Assembly (NCBI RefSeq): GCF_000187245.1
Contig: NC_027863.1
Coordinates: 866,735 to 930,734, forward strand
DNA: 64,000 nt
Origin: Ogataea parapolymorpha DL-1
Taxonomy: Eukaryota > Ascomycota > Pichiomycetes > Pichiales > Pichiaceae
Reading direction: 5' to 3'
The notes below the pieces were generated by a model. That model searched no databases. It saw only the letters and a list, made by a program, of their open reading frames with translations, and was not told the DNA's origin. Positions 38,626-46,843 of the stretch are shown piece after piece; positions within the stretch are counted from its first letter, which is position 1; each line of letters starts with the position of its first letter. Position numbers and translations under genes: made by a program.

Positions 38626-40464
38626 ATGAAGCGGAAGCTCGCCGATATAGAGCGCCAAAAAGCTGACTCGGGCATCACCGAAGAGCACGTAGGCATTACA
38701 GAATACATATGCAAGGGAGGCGATAGAATTGCTGGGCTTTTGAAGCAGAGATACACCGATTTCCTTGTCAATGAAATAGGTTTGGATGGAAAAGTTATCC
38801 ATCTGGAGGATTTGGGGTTCCCTGAAGAGGAACCCGAGAAAGATACCGACTCAGAAAAATCAGCAAGAGGCGCATTCAATATCCCCGAAGACAAAAAATC
38901 TGATTTAATCGCCATTCTAGGAGAATCAGACGTTGAGAAGCTTTTGCAGATCCCAGTCTCTGGTGAGAAACTCGTCACTGAAAAGGTATTTGAGAGCAAG
39001 GATGACAGAACCAAATTGCATAGGCTTGTGCGCGAACTGTTCAAAAACCGTCTCGAGAGCCTGACCATGGCTACCAATCAGTTTGAAATTTCGCTGAGCT
39101 CGAAAAATAGCAAGCGGCGAACCGTGATAAATCACAACTTGGGCGACCGCAAGCGCTATTTGCATGCTGTTCTATACAAGGAGAATAAGGAGACCATGGA
39201 AGTTGCTGGGCTTTTAGCGAAGTTTCTCAACATTCCTGTAAAAAACGTGAAATATGCGGGAACTAAAGACAGACGTGGAGTGACGGTGCAAAAGATATCT
39301 CTGGAACGCATTTCAGTGGAAAGAATTAACAATCTAAATAGAGCTCTACGCGGGTTTCAGATAGGCGGCTTTAGCTATGCCGATGAGCCACTAAGATTGG
39401 GTGATCTCCGAGGGAACGAATTTATCATCACCATCAAGGATGTCACTCTTAATGGAGAAACACTTGACATCCCAACTCTAGAACAAAAGCTCGCTCCTAT
39501 ATTCGAATCCATTGACAAATATGGCTTTATCAACTATTTCGGAATGCAGAGATTTGGCACATTTTCGGTCTCGACTCACGAGGTTGGCAAATGCCTGCTT
39601 CAAAGTGAGTGGAAAAAAGCAGGAGAATTAATTTTGAGCGAGCAGGAGGTTGTGCTACCCGATTCCGTTGAGGCTCGTAGAATCTGGAAAGAGACCAGGG
39701 ACGCATCGCAGGCACTTAAAAAGATGCCCCGTCGCTGTAGTGCGGAGTTCTCCATTTTGAGCCGTCTTGAGCACGACCAAAAGGGCGAGGACGGAGAGTA
39801 CTCTGAAAATTCTTATTTCAAAGCTCTAATGGGCATTCCTCGGAATTTGAGGATCATGTACGGCCATGCTTACCAATCTTATGTCTGGAACATGGTCGCG
39901 TCTGCAAGAATGAGACTGTTTGGCATGGAAGTTGTTGCAGGTGATCTCGTAATCGACAATTCCGTGACGGTGGAGCAGGACGACGACTTCGAGGAAGACG
40001 TCAAGAAAGAAACGTTTGTTCGTGCCAAGCCTGTCACCCAGGAGGATGTCGACAACAAGACATACTCCATCCATGACATAGTGCTGCCCACACCAGGATT
40101 TGACGTTCTCTACCCGGAGAACGAGACCCTGCGCCAGACATATGTGGACGTGATGGCCAAAGACGGGCTCGATCCGTTCAAGATGTCGCGCCGCGTGCGC
40201 GAGTTCTCACTTGCAGGCTCCTACCGCCACGTTTTTGGCCGCGTGGATGGCCTCAAGTACTACTTTTGCAAGTACGATGCCAACACCGATTCCTTGGTCC
40301 GCACAGATCTCGAGCTCCTGCGCTTACGTCAGCAAGGAAAAGAGGAGCCACGCTTGATTTCGAGGCCAGAGGGTTCCAAAGTGGCGCTCGTTGTGCAGAT
40401 GCAGCTGGGAGTGTCTGCGTATGCCACTATGGCCCTCAGAGAGATTATTGATGGACAGCAATGA
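38626..40464 (+). CDS. PUS7: Pseudouridine synthase Pus7 (TruD family)
   Basis: A 612-residue TruD-family enzyme. The N-terminal part has ITEYICKGGDRIAGLLKQRYTDFLVNEI. The catalytic motif is YAGTKDRRGVTVQKISL, with Asp in KDRRG, followed by GNEFIITIKDV, YFGMQRFG, and later GHAYQSYVWNMVAS and PTPGFDVLYPEN. Known role: forms pseudouridine at position 13 of tRNAs, position 35 of pre-tRNA-Tyr, U2 snRNA and mRNAs with a UNUAR motif. It is divergent from RAD53. The codon choice toward the 3' end is more GC-rich than the 5' half. Confidence 0.94.
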   Translation: MKRKLADIERQKADSGITEEHVGITEYICKGGDRIAGLLKQRYTDFLVNEIGLDGKVIHLEDLGFPEEEPEKDTDSEKSARGAFNIPEDKKSDLIAILGESDVEKLLQIPVSGEKLVTEKVFESKDDRTKLHRLVRELFKNRLESLTMATNQFEISLSSKNSKRRTVINHNLGDRKRYLHAVLYKENKETMEVAGLLAKFLNIPVKNVKYAGTKDRRGVTVQKISLERISVERINNLNRALRGFQIGGFSYADEPLRLGDLRGNEFIITIKDVTLNGETLDIPTLEQKLAPIFESIDKYGFINYFGMQRFGTFSVSTHEVGKCLLQSEWKKAGELILSEQEVVLPDSVEARRIWKETRDASQALKKMPRRCSAEFSILSRLEHDQKGEDGEYSENSYFKALMGIPRNLRIMYGHAYQSYVWNMVASARMRLFGMEVVAGDLVIDNSVTVEQDDDFEEDVKKETFVRAKPVTQEDVDNKTYSIHDIVLPTPGFDVLYPENETLRQTYVDVMAKDGLDPFKMSRRVREFSLAGSYRHVFGRVDGLKYYFCKYDANTDSLVRTDLELLRLRQQGKEEPRLISRPEGSKVALVVQMQLGVSAYATMALREIIDGQQ

Positions 40465-40626
40465 GAGAATTTATATTGCGCCCAATTGTCGCCGTAAAAA
40501 AATTAGGGCCTAGAGATCCCTAAAAAAGTAGTTTTTAATCCCTTGCGCTATAACATACAGACCGCTGTATATCTAACTGCGGAGACCCTGATATTGCTCT
40601 TACATTGCTACTTCTAATCAACCATC

Positions 40627-42036
40627 ATGTTGCGCCAAATCCCCCTTGGAGAAGACGCCGAGGCTGTCCACCCCTTGACTAACGAAAACACCGCTAGCAG
40701 TCTGAGAGTGTCGAGGTCCAGGCTTCCTTCTCTGTCCTCACTCCTTGGATCAGCCGAGAACATTAAGGAGGAGAAAATGGGTTTTAGACGCCTGGCAAAG
40801 AGTCTACTGCACAACGAAAGCAAGAATGTCACGGCCAGCAAGGGCACCGATCTGGACGAGGTTGTGCAATGTGCCATAGACGAGGACCGAGAATCGCTTA
40901 GATACTACGAAACCGCCAAGAATTATTCGCTTTCGTCATCGAAAGTCAACAGGAAGCTGGCAGGTGAAACTCGCGGTAACGTTTCAAGACAGAGCCAAGC
41001 GTCGCGCCAGCAAACCGACTCTTGTGAGAAGGAGGAAACCCTGCTTGCACGACTCATGGAGACCAACCTCAAAATTCGACAGGAGACCAGGAAGGCATCG
41101 AAGAACTCGACTATCACCAGGGATTCTGAGCCAGAGGAAGCCGGAGACAGCAGAGGTTCTGGATCCAAACAGCTCGGTATGGGGAGAAAGACGGGGAGCG
41201 TTGGAGCTGACAATAATGCACTTAAGATGAACGAGAATATAGTCAACACAACCTTCCATTTGGACAGACAAGTCACGAAGGATGGAATTTTGGATGCCAT
41301 AATGAGAGAATCAAGGGTCGTGATGCTCTCCAACATACATCGCAATACTAGTTTGACCAGTATAATGAGTCAAATTTATGGAGGTCCTCTGGAGAAAGTG
41401 CAGCTTCTTGATAAGTCGAGTTTGAAGGAAAAACAGTACGACTTGGGAAACCAAATCAACTGGGATGAGACTCTACTCCATCTGTATTTCCAGAGAGAAG
41501 AAGACGCACTCAAGTTCATGAATTTTGCCTCCACCGGGATGTTTGTTGTCAATGGCTACCATTTGCATCCATCCTGGATCCCGCGTAGCGGCATCGTCAA
41601 CACCGAAGACTACTTGTGTTACCACGAGAAAGACAGTCTGCAGTCTCTTGAGATGATGGGTGGGTCTGAAAGCGCGCGGCGAGTGTTAGTGCTGAAAAAA
41701 CCAGTTCTTGCCAAAAGTAAGCTCAACAGCCATATCACCTCCGAAAAGAAAAGACCCAGCTATCCCGATCCTATTCTCAACTACTCTCCAGATTTTGATC
41801 TGAACGCTATACGTACAGACTTCTCACAGTTTGGCCCGATAGTGGAGATTCTGCCTGTTGTTTCTCGGAAACTCTGTTTCGCTGTCCAGTACTTTGACGT
41901 GCAAGCGGCTGTTGCTGCCAAACACGCCATTCAAGCCAAGGGAAGCGTTTCTGACAACCAGATGAGTGTCAAGTACAAAGACTGGTATATTTGGTATGGA
42001 CGGGATCCAGCAGATAAGGCTGCTTTGTTTGTCTAA
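40627..42036 (+). CDS. Uncharacterised protein with degenerate RRM-like folds
   Basis: A 469-residue protein I cannot name. Residues 1-210 are charged and disordered. About 220-310 resembles an RRM (RVVMLSNIHRNTSLTSIMSQIYGGPLEKV, then LHLYFQREEDALKFMNF: beta-alpha-beta spacing with an RNP1-like strand). About 385-455 forms a second such unit (FDLNAIRTDFSQFGPIVEI, then CFAVQYFDVQAAVAAKHAI) ending with a conserved-looking WYIWYGRDPAD. No signal peptide or membrane span is seen. It could be an RNA-binding protein, or a non-RNA-binding RRM used for protein contact. It ends 74 bp before the LETM1-like gene. Confidence 0.7.
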   Translation: MLRQIPLGEDAEAVHPLTNENTASSLRVSRSRLPSLSSLLGSAENIKEEKMGFRRLAKSLLHNESKNVTASKGTDLDEVVQCAIDEDRESLRYYETAKNYSLSSSKVNRKLAGETRGNVSRQSQASRQQTDSCEKEETLLARLMETNLKIRQETRKASKNSTITRDSEPEEAGDSRGSGSKQLGMGRKTGSVGADNNALKMNENIVNTTFHLDRQVTKDGILDAIMRESRVVMLSNIHRNTSLTSIMSQIYGGPLEKVQLLDKSSLKEKQYDLGNQINWDETLLHLYFQREEDALKFMNFASTGMFVVNGYHLHPSWIPRSGIVNTEDYLCYHEKDSLQSLEMMGGSESARRVLVLKKPVLAKSKLNSHITSEKKRPSYPDPILNYSPDFDLNAIRTDFSQFGPIVEILPVVSRKLCFAVQYFDVQAAVAAKHAIQAKGSVSDNQMSVKYKDWYIWYGRDPADKAALFV

Positions 42037-42109
42037 GTGTAAACGAATCACTAGTACATTTTCTTTAGGTGCAACAAAAATAAAAAATTTATTTAATATT
42101 CAATTAGCC

Positions 42110-43153
42110 ATGAAGAGAATGTGTCACGGTTTGCCTAGTTTTGTTCAGAGGCGAGGTATCGTGTCAAGTGTGCCACCCTTACATCTGATTCAAACGAAAA
42201 AACGCATCACCGACCAAGTTTTGCTTGAAAAACCGTACAGTGGGGTTCGTTTGAAAGCCGTTGTCTTGTTCCGTCTGGCCAAAAATTACCTCAAATTCTT
42301 CAAGGAAGGAATGGGGAGTGTCTGGACAAACTACAAAGATCTGAGATCCGAAGTTTATAGCCGAAACTTGTTCTTGGTCGTCAATGGGTTGGCTGCCAAC
42401 GATCTGGCAACGGGGGATGCCAAAGATCAGAAATTGTACGTGAGGAACTCCACGGTTCCACAGATGGTGGACGAACTAGCCACTACTGTTTCGTGTTTCG
42501 AAAACTCAGGATCACTCGATCTGAGCCGCGAACAGATCAAACTATCCCGGGCCCAATTCCAGACGATGTTGCGAACAAGAGGTGATATTTTGAAGCTACC
42601 GCTCTTTGCGGTTTTGTTCGCTCTTTTAGAGGAGTTTTCGCTTCCATTATATTACATCTTTCCCAGTTTGATGCCGTTTACATGCGTGTTTCCAGCCTTT
42701 ATGAAATCGTATTATGGTAAAAGCATTAAGGCACAAAGAAAGCTAAAAGAATTGCGCAAAGGGCGCGGGTTTGATGAGATTGCTGTGCAAAATCCATTCA
42801 CAATGACAGAAGAGGAGCTACGCTCCGTTTGTGATTTGATCAAGGTTGGGACTCCGTTTTCCAACGTCGGCCGTCTGAGGGTACAATTATTACAAAAATA
42901 CAAGGAGCTAATAGTGGATACACATTTACTCCTGCGCGATGGGGGAGTTGACAAGCTGGATAGACTGGAACTTTTTTTTACCTGTTTAGACCGCGGTCTG
43001 GTGGATTGGGAGCAAATTCTGTCCCAACTGGAAGACCACGAAAAAACACTATATGAATCATTAGACGAGGCCTCAATGCGCGAAAGACTGCGTGTTCACT
43101 TAGAGCGCTTTGGTAAGCGCGGCTACAACGTGGGTATTGTTGGGCTTGTCTGA
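42110..43153 (+). CDS. LETM1-domain mitochondrial protein
   Basis: A 347-residue protein from the ATG at 42110; an upstream in-frame ATG inside the preceding gene is not credible. The N terminus (MKRMCHGLPSFVQRRG) is basic and mitochondrial-type. Residues ~150-290 carry a LETM1-like ribosome-binding domain: TRGDILKLPLFAVLFALLEEFSLPLYYIFPSLMP (helix-Pro-rich TM region), then QRKLKELRKG and MTEEELRSVCDLI. This resembles Mdm38/Ylh47 but is shorter and lacks their C-terminal coiled coil. LETM1 proteins bind mitoribosomes and affect K+/H+ exchange and inner-membrane insertion. Orthology to a specific yeast gene is not clear. Confidence 0.75.
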   Translation: MKRMCHGLPSFVQRRGIVSSVPPLHLIQTKKRITDQVLLEKPYSGVRLKAVVLFRLAKNYLKFFKEGMGSVWTNYKDLRSEVYSRNLFLVVNGLAANDLATGDAKDQKLYVRNSTVPQMVDELATTVSCFENSGSLDLSREQIKLSRAQFQTMLRTRGDILKLPLFAVLFALLEEFSLPLYYIFPSLMPFTCVFPAFMKSYYGKSIKAQRKLKELRKGRGFDEIAVQNPFTMTEEELRSVCDLIKVGTPFSNVGRLRVQLLQKYKELIVDTHLLLRDGGVDKLDRLELFFTCLDRGLVDWEQILSQLEDHEKTLYESLDEASMRERLRVHLERFGKRGYNVGIVGLV

Positions 43154-43474
43154 ACTTAATATGCTTGCACATAAAAACGGTTTTAAAAAATGAGCTTGTA
43201 AATTATCGGTGGTGTAAGGATGCCATTTACGGGAAAAAATGGAATAATATAAAGATCAGCAACGAATTGTTGGAATTCGTTATCGTTAGGTGTCCGAGAT
43301 CATTTGAGTGAGGCGCATTCTTGCAATATTGGTTATAAAGTAAAAGTGTACAGAAAGCTAGCGATTGTGACTATCCAATTTGTCTGACAACAGGTGAACG
43401 GGCGCTTTATACGATCATATTTTTACGAAGGAGAGTGGAGGCTTGAGGCTCGTATGACCCCAAATATCTAAAAA
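43154..43474. promoter_or_regulatory. SAT4-type kinase upstream region with uORF
   Basis: A 321 bp gap between the LETM1-like stop and the kinase ATG. It is AT-rich in the first third (TAAAAAACGG, GGGAAAAAATGG), less so later. A six-codon uORF (43454-43471) lies directly before the main ATG. No RNA gene, LTR or repeat is seen. Confidence 0.55.
43454..43471 (+). promoter_or_regulatory. In-frame five-residue uORF before the SAT4-type gene
   Basis: ATG ACC CCA AAT ATC TAA ends 3 nt before the main ATG (43475) and is in the same frame. If transcribed in the leader it could limit initiation at the main start. Transcript start sites are unknown. Confidence 0.5.
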
Positions 43475-45319
43475 ATGCCTAGTCGATTTGGATCTTTGAC
43501 CAATTTGGGACACAAACACCATGACGAACACCACCCGAAAGACTCCGGGACTCATTCTCTGGCAATCGGTAGCTCGCTGATGACTCATTCGAATAGCTCG
43601 CGACGGTCGTTCTTCGGTATTAGTATGGGCAAGGCTTCATCAAACGAATCGCATGATTCGTTTCACTCTGATGAACACAATAATCATCACAACTATCCGC
43701 ACTACCACCAAACGCCTCACGATCTCGAGCGTAGAGTCCCGCAAAGGAACACCTCCATGGTACAACTGAAGCGGTTCTTCCGCCCATCCAAGAGACACGA
43801 CTTTGGTGGATCCAGCTCGTCGCTATCCGGTCATCGGACTCAGGAAACCTCATCAACTAACGTGTCTCCGAATATATCCCACTCGGACCTGGCTTCCCCT
43901 ACATTTACACATGATGCCAATAATAACATGATTGTGAAGCCGGACCCTCGATTTTGGGCAGATCTGGAGGGCTCGCTTACGAAGAAATACGGAAAACTGG
44001 GAAAGGTTTTAGGCTCAGGAGCCGGTGGGTCCGTTAGATTACTTGTTCGTGAGAGTGACGGAGTAACATTTGCAGTGAAGGAGTTTGTGCCTCGAAGACC
44101 CAACGAGAGCGTTAAGGAGTATGCCAGGAAGTGCACTGCCGAGTTTTGCATTGGAAGCACGCTCCATCATCCGAATATCATTCAAACGATCGACATAATC
44201 AGTGAACATAATCAATACTTCGAGGTGATGGAGTATGCTCCGATAGATTTCTTTGGAGTCGTTATGGCTGGCAAAATGACGCGCTCAGAAATCAACTGTT
44301 TTCTCAAACAGATCACCATGGGCGTCCAATATTTGCATTCTGTGGGACTGGCCCATCGAGATCTTAAGCTGGATAACTGCGTGGTGACGACAGAGGGCAT
44401 ACTGAAACTTATCGACTTTGGCTCTGCCGTTGTCTTCAAGTACCCCTTTGAAGAGGAAATAGTTTATGCCCATGGAATTGTCGGGTCGGACCCATACCTT
44501 GCCCCAGAAGTGTTAACTCATACCGAAAGCTACGACCCTCAATTGGTGGACATCTGGTCCATCGGCATAATATACTGCTGCATGACCCTAAGAAGATTCC
44601 CATGGAAGGCCCCCAAGCCAGAGGACCCAAGCTTCAACCTCTACTGCCAGGAAGATGATGTTCCACATGATTACGTAGAAAGTGCGAGACACCACAAGCA
44701 GCTTCTATTGGAAAGAAAGAGGAAGCTTCTGGAGCAGAAGGAGAACGAGAAGAACCTCGAGCAGTCCGCGGAAAGCAAGCAACAGGAAGAGCCGGAAGTC
44801 AAGCAGCTTTGCGAGCAGACCGAACGTTTAGGTGTGGAAAATAAGGATCCAGGAGCAAAGAAAGAAAAGCCACTTGCAAACATAATAGAGAAGCCGGACG
44901 AGCAGAAGAAGGATGCACAGGAAACTTCCCAAGAACAGCCCTCAAAGATGCCGGAAAACTTTGATTTCAGCAAACTGCCTGATCCGTCACTGGTGGCAGT
45001 GGATCCTCCAAAGATTGGTGAACCACAACAACAAGAGTCGGAGAACGAAAAGTCTGACAAGCAGGAGAAGCCTGAACGGCGCCACGCAGGAATCTCGCGG
45101 TCTCACCGTCAAATACATGGTCCATACAGGCTCATGAGGCTGCTGCCACATGCTGCACGGCCTCTACTCTCCAGAATTTTGACGGTGGATCCAGAGCGGC
45201 GTGCAACCATGAAAGACATCTTTGAGGATGAGTGGTTTTCAGAAATCAAATACTGTACGATTGACGCGAAGGGAAACACCATCAACGATCCTTCGCACAA
45301 ACACAATCTGGACTGTTAA
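43475..45319 (+). CDS. SAT4: Sat4/Hal4-family protein kinase (ion homeostasis)
   Basis: A 614-residue kinase of the fungal NPR/HAL5 family. The N-terminal ~165 residues are Ser/His/Asn-rich and disordered. Catalytic domain: GKVLGSGAGGSVRL (P-loop), FAVKEF (Lys), LAHRDLKLDNCVV, LIDFGSAVVFKYPFEEE and GIVGSDPYLAPEV. The phrase sequence closely follows yeast Sat4/Hal4 and Hrk1. A charged Glu/Lys/Gln-rich insert of about 140 residues (about 395-545) interrupts the C-lobe before the last helices. In yeast these kinases stabilise K+ transporters (Trk1) and regulate Pma1. The choice of SAT4 over HRK1/HAL5 is tentative. Confidence 0.8.
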   Translation: MPSRFGSLTNLGHKHHDEHHPKDSGTHSLAIGSSLMTHSNSSRRSFFGISMGKASSNESHDSFHSDEHNNHHNYPHYHQTPHDLERRVPQRNTSMVQLKRFFRPSKRHDFGGSSSSLSGHRTQETSSTNVSPNISHSDLASPTFTHDANNNMIVKPDPRFWADLEGSLTKKYGKLGKVLGSGAGGSVRLLVRESDGVTFAVKEFVPRRPNESVKEYARKCTAEFCIGSTLHHPNIIQTIDIISEHNQYFEVMEYAPIDFFGVVMAGKMTRSEINCFLKQITMGVQYLHSVGLAHRDLKLDNCVVTTEGILKLIDFGSAVVFKYPFEEEIVYAHGIVGSDPYLAPEVLTHTESYDPQLVDIWSIGIIYCCMTLRRFPWKAPKPEDPSFNLYCQEDDVPHDYVESARHHKQLLLERKRKLLEQKENEKNLEQSAESKQQEEPEVKQLCEQTERLGVENKDPGAKKEKPLANIIEKPDEQKKDAQETSQEQPSKMPENFDFSKLPDPSLVAVDPPKIGEPQQQESENEKSDKQEKPERRHAGISRSHRQIHGPYRLMRLLPHAARPLLSRILTVDPERRATMKDIFEDEWFSEIKYCTIDAKGNTINDPSHKHNLDC

Positions 45320-45361
45320 TACACATTATATATGCATATCGCGAAATCAATACGTCGATAG

Positions 45362-45367
45362 ACGCGT
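45362..45367. promoter_or_regulatory. MCB element upstream of PAC1
   Basis: ACGCGT about 44 bp upstream of the PAC1 ATG, within TAGACGCGTCGA. Consensus MBF site. It lies 42 bp downstream of the preceding kinase stop, so it is in the PAC1 promoter. Confidence 0.5.
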
Positions 45368-45410
45368 CGAGAAAAACAAATCAAGATTTTGTAAACATTG
45401 TTCGAACCGT

Positions 45411-46835
45411 ATGGATTACGCTGTATTGAGCGACCGGCAGCGGTCGGAGCTCAACAAAGCTGTGATTCAGTACTTAGATGGTATTATTAATGATTCGGCA
45501 GTTGTCAGCGAGCTTCGCTCAAGACTGGGCGTTTCGGCACATAAGGATTCAGATACGATACCTAATAATTACCTGGAGAAGAAATGGGCCACCGTTGTTC
45601 GACTCCAGAAGCGAATATACGATATGGAGAAGGAGATCAGCGAGTACAAGGAGCTGGTAGATAACTACTCAGAATTATTGGAGGCAGCAGGCGGCATGGA
45701 TATTAGAAGAGACAAGTTGGAGTGGATACCTAGCAGGGTGAAAGCGGTGTTGAAATTGCACAAGGGATCCGTTACTTGTGTCTCAATACACCCTTTTGAG
45801 CCGGTGGTGGCTACTGGCTCTCAAGATGGTACAATTGCGTTCTGGAACCTGCTCGATCTGACTGAACCTGAGCGTGTGATCAGGAATGCTCATACACGGA
45901 CTATCAATGCATTGGAGTTTCAAAGCAGAGAAAATACGGTCGATTCAACCAAAATGGTCCTTCTTGCATCCTGCTCGTCAGACCTTCTCATCAAGTTATG
46001 GGACAGCAAGACAGGCCAACTAGTACGGGTGCTCACAGGCCATGACCACTTGGTTTCTGGCCTGAAGTTTAATCCGGCAGATGAAATGCAGCTGGTCAGC
46101 TGCTCGAGAGACCAGTCGGTTAAAATCTGGGACGTCGTTTCTGGGTGGTGTTTGCGAACCATAAAGGGGCATTCTGACTGGGTTAGGAAGGTTGATGTAA
46201 GTCCAAATGGGGAGTATATTTTGAGTTGTTCGAACGACCAATCTGTGAGACTTGCTCATCTTGCTACTGGGGCGGGCATTTCCCTATGTTTGGGGAGTGA
46301 GCAAGTCATTGAGGACTCGATTTTTTTACCAGCAGAAACTAACAAGTATATCGATCCGTTAGTGGATATCAATGATGAGACATACGACATCTTGGGATAC
46401 AAATATTGTGTTAGTGGAGGACGAGATTGTATGTTACGGATCTGGAAGCTCAGAGTTCCAGATCTGACGAATCCGGAACGACCTTGTCCGTCTTCTAACC
46501 CCAAGGCTGTGCTTCTTCACGAGTTCAAAGCACACAGCTCTTGGATACGATCTTTTTCCATGCATCCTAACGGTTACTATCTTGCATCATGTGGGGACGA
46601 CAAACTCATCAAAATATGGGATTTCCGTACATTGGCATCCAGCGGGCAACTGGGCCATGTCGCGCAACTTCGCGGCCACGAGAATTTTGTGAATGTCATC
46701 GCATTTGCCCCTCCAGTGGTATCCGAGACGTCAAAAACAAACGACAAAATCAAGAACAGAAAGCTACTCGAAAGTGGCATCCGCTGCTACCTTGTGAGCG
46801 GGTCAGCAGACAACACAGCAAGAGTATGGATATGA
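45411..46835 (+). CDS. PAC1: Pac1/LIS1, dynein regulator
   Basis: A 475-residue LIS1 protein. An N-terminal LisH motif (DRQRSELNKAVIQYLDGI, about 8-30) and a coiled coil (KKWATVVRLQKRIYDMEKEISEYKE, about 60-85) precede a seven-bladed WD40 propeller. Blade signatures include HKGSVTCVSIHPFEP, HTRTINALEF, LTGHDHLVSGLKF, IKGHSDWVRKVDVSP, HSSWIRSFSMHPNG and LRGHENFVNVIAF, ending DNTARVWI. The start is the ATG at 45411, which directly precedes LisH. Pac1 targets dynein to plus ends for nuclear migration. The stop is 8 bp from the convergent LRR gene. Confidence 0.95.
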   Translation: MDYAVLSDRQRSELNKAVIQYLDGIINDSAVVSELRSRLGVSAHKDSDTIPNNYLEKKWATVVRLQKRIYDMEKEISEYKELVDNYSELLEAAGGMDIRRDKLEWIPSRVKAVLKLHKGSVTCVSIHPFEPVVATGSQDGTIAFWNLLDLTEPERVIRNAHTRTINALEFQSRENTVDSTKMVLLASCSSDLLIKLWDSKTGQLVRVLTGHDHLVSGLKFNPADEMQLVSCSRDQSVKIWDVVSGWCLRTIKGHSDWVRKVDVSPNGEYILSCSNDQSVRLAHLATGAGISLCLGSEQVIEDSIFLPAETNKYIDPLVDINDETYDILGYKYCVSGGRDCMLRIWKLRVPDLTNPERPCPSSNPKAVLLHEFKAHSSWIRSFSMHPNGYYLASCGDDKLIKIWDFRTLASSGQLGHVAQLRGHENFVNVIAFAPPVVSETSKTNDKIKNRKLLESGIRCYLVSGSADNTARVWI

Positions 46836-46843
46836 CTGCGCGA

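Noticed and set aside
41966..42109. N-terminal extension of the LETM1-like protein into the preceding gene
   Set aside because: The 48 extra residues overlap the RRM-like gene in another frame; the ATG at 42110 follows an AT-rich promoter and begins a mitochondrial-type leader.
45222..45410. A 63-residue N-terminal extension of PAC1 overlapping the SAT4-type gene
   Set aside because: It overlaps the 3' end of the preceding gene, is not LIS1-like, and the ATG at 45411 directly precedes the LisH motif.
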